Shown here piece by piece: positions 38,527 to 46,398 of a stretch of 64,000 nucleotides of DNA. Under the pieces are notes generated by a model that searched no databases, was not told the DNA's origin, and saw only the letters and a program-made list of their open reading frames with translations. Source of the stretch: Verrucomicrobiota bacterium. Its GTDB lineage: Bacteria > Verrucomicrobiota > Lentisphaeria > JABSQK01 > JAJFLO01. The DNA is taken from positions 1 through 64,000 of the forward strand of contig JAJFLO010000257.1 in assembly GCA_021772675.1 (NCBI GenBank), written 5' to 3'. Position 1 is the first letter of the stretch. Each line of letters opens with the position of its first letter. The translations under genes and the position numbers were made by a program.

Positions 38527-39408
38527 TTACTGATCTTTATCAGTTTTTTCACAATCATCCACCTTTGCAGGTTCATTATCAGTGTCGGCATCTATTGGTT
38601 GGCTTACTACGTCATCAGCTTCTTTTGCATCTTCATCTGAATCGGTTTCATCATGAGCGTTGGTTTTGCTGTCTTTTGATGATTCATTCTCAGATCCCTC
38701 ACCTTCAGCCTTGCTTAATTCAACCGCTTCATCAATCTCAGTAGAGGCCCCTTCATTCTTTCCCTCTAAGGAGGACCTTACTTCATTTGATTTGGGACTT
38801 TCATTTTCTGAATCAACCGACTGATAAACGTCCACCTTTTCATTGGTAGCTTCCTTGATTTCTTCGATTTTTGATTCAGTTTTTTCCTGCGCCATGGAGG
38901 CATTTTCGGGATCTTCAGAAGCTGTATCGTTTACCTTAGGTTCTTCTGATAATAATGTCGCGTCAACCGGATTACTTTCAGCTTCGCTTTTCTTTGACGA
39001 TACCGACTTATCTCCATCAGCCTTTGTATTTTTTGTTTTTGCCTTCTGTAATTCCTGTTCGACAAATTCTAAATAACACATAGGAGCAGCATCGCCACGT
39101 CGTTGTCCCAATTTGATAATTCTTGTATAGCCACCTTTGCGTTCGGTGTATTTTGGGGCAATTTCATTAAACAATTTTCTAACAGCACCAACTTGATGAA
39201 GTTTCGCAATTGCTCGACGACGACCGTGGAGAGATTCCCGTTTTCCCAAAGTCACCATTTTCTCAGCAAGGCGACGCACTTCCTTGGCCTTAGCCAAGGT
39301 TGTATGAATGCGGCCTTCAATGATTAAACTACAAACTTGATTTGCTAATAGAGATCTAACATGATCAGGTCTCCGACCTATTTTAAATATTCTTTTCCGG
39401 TGCCGCAT
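38527..39408 (-). CDS. rplQ: Ribosomal protein L17 with long acidic C-terminal tail
   Basis: A 293-residue protein. Residues 1 to about 118 are L17 (MRHRKRIFKIGRRPDHVRSL, LIIEGRIHTTLAKAKEVRRL, YTRIIKLGQRRGDAAPM). L17 usually ends near 120-140, but here about 165 more residues follow, rich in Glu, Asp, Ser, Lys and Asn with no hydrophobic core (SEAESNPVDATLLSEEPK, HDETDSDEDAKEADD). The tail is probably disordered and strongly negative. It directly follows rpoA (3-bp gap) and is last in the ribosomal operon. Such tails on L17 occur in some lineages; the function is unknown. Confidence 0.95.
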   Translation of the reverse strand: MRHRKRIFKIGRRPDHVRSLLANQVCSLIIEGRIHTTLAKAKEVRRLAEKMVTLGKRESLHGRRRAIAKLHQVGAVRKLFNEIAPKYTERKGGYTRIIKLGQRRGDAAPMCYLEFVEQELQKAKTKNTKADGDKSVSSKKSEAESNPVDATLLSEEPKVNDTASEDPENASMAQEKTESKIEEIKEATNEKVDVYQSVDSENESPKSNEVRSSLEGKNEGASTEIDEAVELSKAEGEGSENESSKDSKTNAHDETDSDEDAKEADDVVSQPIDADTDNEPAKVDDCEKTDKDQ

Positions 39409-39411
39409 TAA

Positions 39412-40434
39412 CTAAACCTCTGATAATTTGCGCTTTTTGTCAAAATCCTTTTGAAATGCAATTCTAACTGTTTCAGGGATTTCTATATTTAATTCCAAAC
39501 CAACGTCTGTTATTTTCTCTCTTATTTCTGTCAGTGATTTTTGTCCGAAATTCCGATATTTCAACATTTCGGCTTCTGATTTTTGGACTAACTCGCCCAG
39601 GGTTCTTATGTCCGCATTATTCAAGCAATTTTGCGAACGAACAGAAAGTTCTAAATCGTGTACACTTCTTAACAACTTTCTTAACAGTGCTTCATCTTCT
39701 GGATTTGTTATTATTGACGAAGCATCGTCTTCTTTATCACCTGACCCGACAAAGACCGTTATATGATCAATTAAAATCCGGGCGGCTTGGTTAATTGCAT
39801 CTGCTGGTTTTATACGACCATCAGTCGTAATTTCAATTTCTAACTTATCATAATCCGTTCGTTGTCCGACGCGACAATCAAAGACGTTAAAAGCAACTTT
39901 CCTTACCGGAGTGAATAAACAGTCAATTGGGATCACACCAATTGGCTGATCGCCACTTTTGTTATCTTCAGCAGGTCTAAAACCCCTGCCTTTGGTAATC
40001 TCCATTTCAATCCGCAGTTCGCGCTTCTTATCTAATGTACAAATCAAACGATCAGGATTTAACACCTTAGTTACGCTGTCTTCTTTAATATCGGCGGCCG
40101 TAACTTCCCCAATTTTATCTACATTTAGCTCTAATTTTCTTGGTAAATCGCCAGAACATTGAAAACGTACTTTCTTAAAGTTTAACACAATATCAATAAC
40201 ATCTTCAACAACATTTGGAAGCGTACCAAATTCATGGGATACACCCTCGATTCTTATTGAAGATATTGATATTCCTTCTAACGATGAAAGAAGTACTCTT
40301 CTTAATGCATTCCCCAGTGTATTGCCAAATCCTTTCTCTAAAGGTTCCGCAGTAAACTTTGAATAAGTATCTGTTTCTGTATTCGTATCTACAACAAGTT
40401 GATTTGGTTTGGCGAATATATCAAATGTAGGCAT
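39412..40434 (-). CDS. rpoA: RNA polymerase alpha subunit
   Basis: A 340-residue alpha subunit. The N-terminal dimerisation domain has FTAEPLEKGFGNTLGNALRR and SSLEGISISSIRIEGVSHEF; the C-terminal DNA-binding domain has LSVRSQNCLNNADIRTLGEL and LKYRNFGQKSLTEI. Length is normal. It lies between rpsD and rplQ as in the standard alpha operon. Confidence 0.98.
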   Translation of the reverse strand: MPTFDIFAKPNQLVVDTNTETDTYSKFTAEPLEKGFGNTLGNALRRVLLSSLEGISISSIRIEGVSHEFGTLPNVVEDVIDIVLNFKKVRFQCSGDLPRKLELNVDKIGEVTAADIKEDSVTKVLNPDRLICTLDKKRELRIEMEITKGRGFRPAEDNKSGDQPIGVIPIDCLFTPVRKVAFNVFDCRVGQRTDYDKLEIEITTDGRIKPADAINQAARILIDHITVFVGSGDKEDDASSIITNPEDEALLRKLLRSVHDLELSVRSQNCLNNADIRTLGELVQKSEAEMLKYRNFGQKSLTEIREKITDVGLELNIEIPETVRIAFQKDFDKKRKLSEV

Positions 40435-40552
40435 AAAATGCTCCAGAATTTATTGTATTGAACGTCATATTCATGAATATTTTTTTTTACTGAGTAAAAA
40501 ATTGGATTTAAATGATTATAATTGGAGGGAATTTACAAGTCTGATTTATTGA

Positions 40553-41173
40553 CTATTTGGAATATAGCTCTACGACTAACTGTTCGTTAGCAACAGATTG
40601 AATTTCCGATCTCAGAGGCGGCCTGTTGAATTTCCCTTTTAACTGTTCTTTATCAATTGATAACCACTCAGGAACCTCTCTATTACTATTTTCCTCGGAA
40701 AAACGCTGAACCAATGCTTTTGATCGGACTGAATCTTTTATTGTAATTTCGTCATCAATCCTTAAATGAAACGAGGGGATACTGACTCGTCGACCATTTA
40801 TTTTCAGATGTCCATGGGTAATTAGCTGCTTTGCTGCATCTCTAGTGGGCGCAATTCCCATTCGATACACAATATTGTCAAATCGTGTTTCAAGTAATAT
40901 CAAAAGATTGTCCGCGGTAATTCCTTTTTGCTTTTGAGCCCTGGCAAAAACAACTCGAAATTGACGCTCACCCATTCCATAAGTGTACTTGAGCTTTTGC
41001 TTTTCCGTCAATTGGAGTCCATAATCAGAAACTTTCTTCCTGCTATTTTTTGCTCCATGAACACCAGGTGCGACGGGACGCCGACTCAAAAGCCTGTCGA
41101 ATTTTGGATTCCCGTATACATTAATCCCGAATCGGCGAACTATTTTTCCTTTTGGCCCTCTAAATCTTGACAT
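40553..41173 (-). CDS. rpsD: Ribosomal protein S4
   Basis: A 206-residue S4 starting at the ATG at 41173, with GGAG about 11 bases upstream; the frame is open 75 bases further but without family sequence. GVHGAKNSRKKVSDYGLQL and EKQKLKYTYGMGERQF, then the S4 RNA-binding domain LETRFDNIVYRMGIAPTRDA and HGHLKINGRRVSIPS are clear. It has no cysteines, so it is the zinc-free form. S4 binds 16S rRNA early in assembly. A 118-bp gap follows before rpoA. Confidence 0.97.
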   Translation of the reverse strand: MSRFRGPKGKIVRRFGINVYGNPKFDRLLSRRPVAPGVHGAKNSRKKVSDYGLQLTEKQKLKYTYGMGERQFRVVFARAQKQKGITADNLLILLETRFDNIVYRMGIAPTRDAAKQLITHGHLKINGRRVSIPSFHLRIDDEITIKDSVRSKALVQRFSEENSNREVPEWLSIDKEQLKGKFNRPPLRSEIQSVANEQLVVELYSK

Positions 41174-41213
41174 TAATAAACAACTCCAGTTAAAAACTAA
41201 TTGATGATTGCGG

Positions 41214-41648
41214 TTATACTCGCCTGCGCTTAGGCGGTCGACATCCATTATGCGGTACCGGCGTGATATCGCGGATAGACGAAACCGTTACTCCTGCTGC
41301 AACGACGCCACGCACAGAAGACTCTCTTCCTGCACCCGGTCCTTTAATTTCAATTTCGGCTTCGAGCATTCCATAAGTTTTTGCTCTTTTTACGGCTTCC
41401 ACTGCAACAACTTGTGCCGCATAAGCTGTGCTTTTTCTCGATCCTTTAAATCCCATTTTTCCGGCAGATGCCCAAGAAATAATATTCCCATTCATATCCG
41501 AAATGTAGACTTTGGTATTATTAAACGTTGCATGAACGTGAATAATTCCTTTTGACACATTTGCTATCTGCTTCTTCGTCCCCTTTTTTCTTTTGACTGG
41601 AGACAAAACCATTTTTGTCAAATCATCTGACAGTATATCGTCTGACAT
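41214..41648 (-). CDS. rpsK: Ribosomal protein S11
   Basis: A 144-residue S11. The conserved stretches are [40 protein letters not shown] and the end [18 protein letters not shown]. The first 25 or so residues ([20 protein letters not shown]) are a lineage-specific extension. It sits 17 bp after rpsM. Confidence 0.98.
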   Translation of the reverse strand: MSDDILSDDLTKMVLSPVKRKKGTKKQIANVSKGIIHVHATFNNTKVYISDMNGNIISWASAGKMGFKGSRKSTAYAAQVVAVEAVKRAKTYGMLEAEIEIKGPGAGRESSVRGVVAAGVTVSSIRDITPVPHNGCRPPKRRRV

Positions 41649-41665
41649 CGTTTAAGTTCCTAATA

Positions 41666-42067
41666 TTAGCCTGATTTTGCGATTTTTCTTTCAGCTTTAT
41701 CACGGATTGCACCAACAGTACGTTTGCTTCCTTTTCTGGTACGTGCATTCGTTTTCGTTCGTTGCCCCCGGGTAGGCAAGCCTCTCTTATGGCGCGACCC
41801 TCTATAGCTTCCAATTGACATAAGTCGTTTAACGTCTTGGGATAATTGTCTACGTAGATCACCTTCAACTAAAAAACTTTCGTTTTGAATTGTTGAATTT
41901 AATACCCCAAAATCTGCCTCGGACAAATGTGATACCCTCGCTTCTGGATCAATATTACATTTTTTACAGAGCTCTAGTGCACGAACAGGCCCCACACCAT
42001 AGATGTAGGTAAGTGCAATCTTAATTTTCTTATTTGACGGAATGTCTGCCCCAACAATTCTTGGCAT
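41666..42067 (-). CDS. rpsM: Ribosomal protein S13
   Basis: A 133-residue S13, starting MPRIVGADIPSNKKIKIALT, with YIYGVGPVRALELCKKCNID, DLRRQLSQDVKRLMSIGSYR and the C-terminal GLPTRGQRTKTNARTRKG. Length is slightly above the usual 118-126 because of a basic end (SKRTVGAIRDKAERKIAKSG). It follows rpmJ by 34 bp. Confidence 0.98.
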   Translation of the reverse strand: MPRIVGADIPSNKKIKIALTYIYGVGPVRALELCKKCNIDPEARVSHLSEADFGVLNSTIQNESFLVEGDLRRQLSQDVKRLMSIGSYRGSRHKRGLPTRGQRTKTNARTRKGSKRTVGAIRDKAERKIAKSG

Positions 42068-42101
42068 AATTATTGAATCCCTACTTCAAAAAGTTTTGAA
42101 T

Positions 42102-42215
42102 TTAACCTTGACGTTGTTTATGTCTCGGATCTTTACACACTATACGAATTATTCCGTGTCGTTTTATTACTCTACAGTTAACGCAACGTCGTTTTACGGA
42201 TGCTCTAACCTTCAT
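42102..42215 (-). CDS. rpmJ: Ribosomal protein L36
   Basis: A 37-residue protein, [20 protein letters not shown] then [17 protein letters not shown], ending TAA at 42102. The zinc ribbon ligands Cys11, Cys14, Cys27 and His32 are all present, so this is the zinc-binding form. It opens the rpmJ-rpsM-rpsK-rpsD-rpoA-rplQ operon. The 299 bp between it and map hold no gene (no infA) and only a short CAGTC/GACTG hairpin; the operon promoter may be there. Confidence 0.96.
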   Translation of the reverse strand: MKVRASVKRRCVNCRVIKRHGIIRIVCKDPRHKQRQG

Positions 42216-42514
42216 AATGTCCTCACTTCGGTAATGATATTGCTATTAACTATGTAAACCACGAAAATTATAGGAAAAAGGATAATGTGAGAGTGGGAGT
42301 GCCTGTTGTCAATAGTGAAAATCAAAAATAAATTTAATTTCCCCTGTATGCAATTCTACCTTCATTCAAATCACAGCGTGACAGCTCAAGCGTTAACTAC
42401 CCGCCTAACAGTCCGACAGACTGCCAGTAAAAAAATAAAAGTTAATGCTTTTTGCCGATGAAATATATGTGCACTTTATGATAGTTAATTGTTCTTTTGC
42501 GATACCTTCTATCT

Positions 42515-43285
42515 TTATTGATTTGTTAGCCAGGTGAGTATTTCAGGTTTCCCCTCTGTAATTAAAATCATGTGTTCAAAGTGTGCGGACCATCCTCCAT
42601 CAACAGTCCTTACTGTCCAACCATCACTATCAATACTAACTTTATGATGACCTAGGTTAACCATAGGCTCAAGCGCGAGTACCATGCCCGGTCGCAGTTT
42701 CTCACGTGACTTCGCCGTCGGATAGTTAGGAACTTCCGGTGGTTCATGAAGTTTGACCCCACAACCATGGCCAACAAAATCTCGTACGACACTAAAACCT
42801 GCGCTTGTCACTAATGAATGTACAGCTTCACCAATATCTCGTACCGTATTATTGCAAACTGCTGTTTCAATGGCGAGCTGTAAACTTTTTTGAGTGATCG
42901 CTAACAAATCAGCAATCTTCCCTGTAGGCGGCCCCACGCTGACAGTCCTCGCGGTATCTCCAATAAATCCATTTAACTTTATGCCCACATCCAGACTAAC
43001 GATATCTCCAATCTTTATAACTTTATCCAATCGACCAATTCCATGAACGACTTCATCGTTGACTGAAATGCAAATTTGGGCAGGAAATCCATGGTAATTA
43101 AAAAATGCACTTTCCCCCCCACAGTTCTTTATTAATTTTCCTGCAAATTCGTCAATCTCCAACGTAGTCGCACCAGGACGAACATAACGGCAAATTTCTT
43201 CAAGAACCTGCGATGTGATTTTAGCGGCTCCACGAATTCCTTTAATCTCTTCTTTTGAATGAATAACAACGTTTTGTTTTCCCAT
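42515..43285 (-). CDS. map: Methionine aminopeptidase, type I
   Basis: A 256-residue enzyme from the ATG at 43285; a TTG 90 bases upstream gives a non-family extension. It removes the initiator Met from new proteins. Visible are HGFPAQICISVNDEVVHGIG, the metal ligands in DIVSLDVGIKLNGFIGDTAR, FVGHGCGVKLHEPPEVPNY, ALEPMVN and SAHFEHMILIT. It precedes rpmJ on the same strand, as in the spc/alpha region, but secY and adk, the usual upstream neighbours, are missing. Confidence 0.96.
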   Translation of the reverse strand: MGKQNVVIHSKEEIKGIRGAAKITSQVLEEICRYVRPGATTLEIDEFAGKLIKNCGGESAFFNYHGFPAQICISVNDEVVHGIGRLDKVIKIGDIVSLDVGIKLNGFIGDTARTVSVGPPTGKIADLLAITQKSLQLAIETAVCNNTVRDIGEAVHSLVTSAGFSVVRDFVGHGCGVKLHEPPEVPNYPTAKSREKLRPGMVLALEPMVNLGHHKVSIDSDGWTVRTVDGGWSAHFEHMILITEGKPEILTWLTNQ

Positions 43286-43652
43286 ACGCTTTTTGTCAAA
43301 TTGAGTTGTTTTTTTAATATGATTTTTGGTATTAACTAAGTCGGTTATTATAAAATTGAATGATTTACAAGTCAATAGGGAGAGTAAACTATCTTAAGCT
43401 ACAATAACTTTAGATAACCTCCAGAATAAAGGATTATGCATTGATTCATTGCGTTAAACAATCATCTTTTAACGAGTCAGCAGGACGCTACAAGTGTTGT
43501 GTCCCTGAAATACTTGAACATTCAATATAACACGGTTTATTTTTATGGTTTGCACTATTATATTTGATTTCAAACTTGCAATTGTTGCAAAGACAGAGTT
43601 TATGTAGGGTTCATCAGAAAGCTAAATACTTACAACATGTACGAGGTTAATT
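43286..43652. other. Divergent intergenic region, map / small basic protein
   Basis: No gene was found in 367 bp. It should contain the map promoter on the minus strand and a promoter for the small basic protein and dap genes on the plus strand. A short TTGCAATTGTTGCAA dyad lies just before the latter. No riboswitch could be recognised. Confidence 0.45.
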
Positions 43653-43745
43653 ATGGGAAAACAATATAAAAAAGTTAGAAAACGCAATAGAAGAAAGCGT
43701 TACCTGGAGCGTTTAAAAGATAAACAAAAGAGTCCAAGCAAATAA
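43653..43745 (+). CDS. 30-residue basic protein (MGKQY family)
   Basis: A very short gene with GAGG six bases before the ATG, the best ribosome site in the window. The product, 30 residues beginning MGKQYKKVRKRNRRKRYLER, has about half Lys/Arg and no acidic cluster. I recall short proteins of the same pattern (MGKQY, KR, RR, YL) in PVC genomes, usually uncharacterised; a ribosome or RNA partner is a guess from charge. It lies 26 bp upstream of dapA and is probably cotranscribed with it. Confidence 0.7.
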   Translation: MGKQYKKVRKRNRRKRYLERLKDKQKSPSK

Positions 43746-43771
43746 TAAAATCGATAAGAAAGGCATAAAAT

Positions 43772-44641
43772 TTGAATTTAAGAGGTTGTTACACTGCGCT
43801 AGTAACCCCGTTTAGAAATAGTCAAGTCTGTTATTCAACTCTCAAAGAATTAATTGAAGAACAGATTCAAGCCGGGATAGACGGTCTTGTGCCGGTTGGG
43901 ACTACTGGTGAATCACCAACATTAACTATCAATGAACACAAAAAGGTTATTCAAACCACCATCGAAACGGTGGGCAATCGGTGCACGGTTATTGCTGGGA
44001 CGGGAGGGAATTCAACGTCTGAAGCACTTGAACTTACTCAATTTGCTAAAGATGCTGGTGCAGACGCAACTCTTCAAGTAACACCGTATTATAACAAACC
44101 ATCCCAGGAAGGATTGTACCGACATTTTTCTAAAATTGCTGATGGAGTTGGATTACCTATTGTTCTTTATAACATTCCTGGCCGAACTGGCATTGAAATT
44201 AAACTAGAAACATTGTTAGATCTTGGAAAAATCAAGTGCATTATTGCCGTAAAAGAAGCCGGCGGAAGTGTAGATCGAGTCAGTCTGATAAAATCAAAAA
44301 GCGATATTACTGTCCTAAGTGGCGATGATATGTTGACACTGCCAATGATTTCTGTTGGAGCTGAAGGAGTCATCAGTGTTGCATCAAATTTAATTCCAGA
44401 AGAAATGGTTACACTAACCCATGATGCACTTTCCAATAATTTTGCGAAGGCGAGAATTCGCCATCTTAAATTACACGAAATATTTAGTGTTTTGTTCGTA
44501 GAAACAAATCCTATTCCAATAAAAGCTGCCCTTGCTCACCTGGGAAAAATTAATGAAGAATATAGATTGCCTTTATGTTGTATGGCAAAGGAAAACAGAG
44601 ATTTGTTGATTCGAACTATAAACAAATTACAAAAATCTTAG
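43772..44641 (+). CDS. dapA: 4-hydroxy-tetrahydrodipicolinate synthase
   Basis: A 289-residue enzyme of lysine and diaminopimelate synthesis, condensing pyruvate with aspartate semialdehyde. It starts at TTG (MNLRGCYTALVTPFRN); no ATG is in the right place. GTTGESPTL, VTPYYNKPSQEGLYRHF, the catalytic Tyr in LYNIPGRTG and the Schiff-base Lys in IIAVKEAGG are visible, with SGDDMLTLPMISVGAEGVIS. It is followed by dapB, so consecutive steps are encoded together. Confidence 0.96.
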   Translation: MNLRGCYTALVTPFRNSQVCYSTLKELIEEQIQAGIDGLVPVGTTGESPTLTINEHKKVIQTTIETVGNRCTVIAGTGGNSTSEALELTQFAKDAGADATLQVTPYYNKPSQEGLYRHFSKIADGVGLPIVLYNIPGRTGIEIKLETLLDLGKIKCIIAVKEAGGSVDRVSLIKSKSDITVLSGDDMLTLPMISVGAEGVISVASNLIPEEMVTLTHDALSNNFAKARIRHLKLHEIFSVLFVETNPIPIKAALAHLGKINEEYRLPLCCMAKENRDLLIRTINKLQKS

Positions 44642-44670
44642 CATCCTGAATCCGGGAGGATTTTTGTTTT
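44642..44670 (+). terminator. Weak terminator-like hairpin after dapA
   Basis: ATCCT and AGGAT pair over a 9-base loop and are followed by TTTTTGTTTT. The stem is short, so it may only attenuate reading into dapB. Confidence 0.4.
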
Positions 44671-44717
44671 ATGCAACTTTTTGAATGTCACAACATTTAA
44701 ATAACAGAGAGATATAT

Positions 44718-45521
44718 ATGATACCGATTACGGTTATCGGCGCGTGCGGTCGAATGGGAAAAGAAATCATACAACTTGTAGCGGCTGATAGTAATTTAAA
44801 ATTGGCTGGAGCAATTGACACTGAGAGGGCAGAAGGATTTGGCTCAGATGCCGGTATAAATGCCGGTATTGACTGTTTAGGAATTGAAATTTCAAATAAT
44901 TTATTGGACACAATTCCTAAAACCAAAGTTATAATTGATTTTTCATCACCTTTTGCAATCTTAGAGAATACAAAGGCAGCAATTGCAGGAAATTGTTCAA
45001 TTGTGATTGGTACAACCGGTTTTTCTGAGGAAATCCGAGAGGAAATAAAATGTCTTGCATTGGATGGAGGGAAAATTGTCATGGCTCCAAATATGAGCAT
45101 TGGGATTAACCTTCTATTTTTGTTATGCCGCCAAGCAGCAAAAATACTCGATGATGACTTTGATATAGAAATAGTTGAAATGCATCATAATCAAAAAAAA
45201 GACGCTCCCAGTGGCACTGCTGAGCAACTCGGCAAAATCTTAACTGAAGAAAGAAACTTGAGTTATGCAAATGATACTAAGCACGGTCGATTCGGACTAG
45301 TTGGCGAACGACCAGTGAATGAAATAGGTATTCATTCACTTCGTGGCGGAGATGTTGTAGGAGATCATCAAGTCATATTTGCAGCAGATGGCGAACGGTT
45401 TGAATTGGTTCACAAAGCATCCAGTAGGACTACATTTGCAAAAGGGGCCATTAGGGCCGCAAAATTTATCGCTGCTGTAGAGCCAGGAATTTATGACATG
45501 CAGCATGTCCTGGGTTTATAA
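44718..45521 (+). CDS. dapB: 4-hydroxy-tetrahydrodipicolinate reductase
   Basis: A 267-residue reductase from the ATG at 44718, with GAGAG upstream; the in-frame codons before it are not family sequence. The nucleotide-binding start is ITVIGACGRMGKEI. IGTTGFSE, APNMSIGINLLF, the catalytic EMHHNQKKDAPSGTA and HSLRGGDVVGDHQVIFA are clear. It performs the step after DapA in lysine and peptidoglycan precursor synthesis. Confidence 0.97.
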   Translation: MIPITVIGACGRMGKEIIQLVAADSNLKLAGAIDTERAEGFGSDAGINAGIDCLGIEISNNLLDTIPKTKVIIDFSSPFAILENTKAAIAGNCSIVIGTTGFSEEIREEIKCLALDGGKIVMAPNMSIGINLLFLLCRQAAKILDDDFDIEIVEMHHNQKKDAPSGTAEQLGKILTEERNLSYANDTKHGRFGLVGERPVNEIGIHSLRGGDVVGDHQVIFAADGERFELVHKASSRTTFAKGAIRAAKFIAAVEPGIYDMQHVLGL

Positions 45522-45616
45522 TTAAAAGTTTAGTTTGATTTTTCCTTCTAAATCCGTAATGTTTTTAGTGTTTTATATTCCGATCAATCGCAACGAAAGA
45601 AAGTTTAAATTAAAGA

Positions 45617-46210
45617 ATGGAAAGTTACGTGTCATTATTGAGGGACTACATCATGTTCCTGAAAGGAAGCAGTGGTGAAGTAGCTATATATGTAATCATG
45701 ATCATCATCATCCTCTGGTCAGGTTGCTTTTCGGCATCAGTTGCAGAATTTCGCTTAAGGAGCCCTTTGTTTCACTTTTTTATTGGGGTATTGATTCCTG
45801 TTATTTACCCCATTTTCATTTTGTTCAAAATGACTGTGTATTCAGCGCCAGTAGCTAAATTAGAAGTAGAAGAAGAAGTAATACATCATATTGAGGGACC
45901 ACCTCCTGTTGAAGCAGCGCCACCAGCATCTATTGAGACAACGGCTCCCGTTGCCGGTCTTATCAATACGGAGTCTTTAGATTCTCCAAATAGGACTTAC
46001 GATCAGGGTTACTTTAAGCAAATTGCAATTGATGCTTCTGGCAACCACAGAGGACCATTTATTTTCATCGTAAAGGGCAATGAATTTAAGGTAGAAAAAA
46101 TAATTGACCCTATGGGGGATGCAGTGTTGATAGAATTTGTATCTTCCGACGGCAAACTCCAAAAACTAAGAATTCCTTATCAAAATATAGACTCCGTTAA
46201 GGAAGCATAG
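45617..46210 (+). CDS. Hypothetical two-TM membrane protein
   Basis: A 197-residue protein of unknown function. Two membrane segments (about 22-40, IYVIMIIIILWSGCFSASV, and 50-70, FFIGVLIPVIYPIFILFKM) are followed by an acidic and Pro/Ala-rich linker (EEEVIHHIEGPPPVEAAPPA). A compact C-terminal domain of about 60 residues (GPFIFIVKGNEFKVEKIIDP ... LRIPYQNIDSVKEA) looks beta-rich. It lies between dapB and ileS on the same strand. I do not recognise the family. Confidence 0.75.
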   Translation: MESYVSLLRDYIMFLKGSSGEVAIYVIMIIIILWSGCFSASVAEFRLRSPLFHFFIGVLIPVIYPIFILFKMTVYSAPVAKLEVEEEVIHHIEGPPPVEAAPPASIETTAPVAGLINTESLDSPNRTYDQGYFKQIAIDASGNHRGPFIFIVKGNEFKVEKIIDPMGDAVLIEFVSSDGKLQKLRIPYQNIDSVKEA

Positions 46211-46398
46211 TCGTTTCCCGCCATTTTCCCAACATTAAGAATTCAACTCATTTTTAATTTACCTGGGGAAGAATTAAATCAATACAATCATGCTGCCGTA
46301 AATCACTATTACTTTTAATGATTCTATAATTAATATTAAATCGACTTATAACCAAAATAACAAATTTACTATCAACATGTTTAATAAATTCGAGATAA

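Noticed and set aside
42216-42514. infA or secY remnant between map and rpmJ
   Set aside because: No frame of suitable length or motif in either strand; only a short hairpin.
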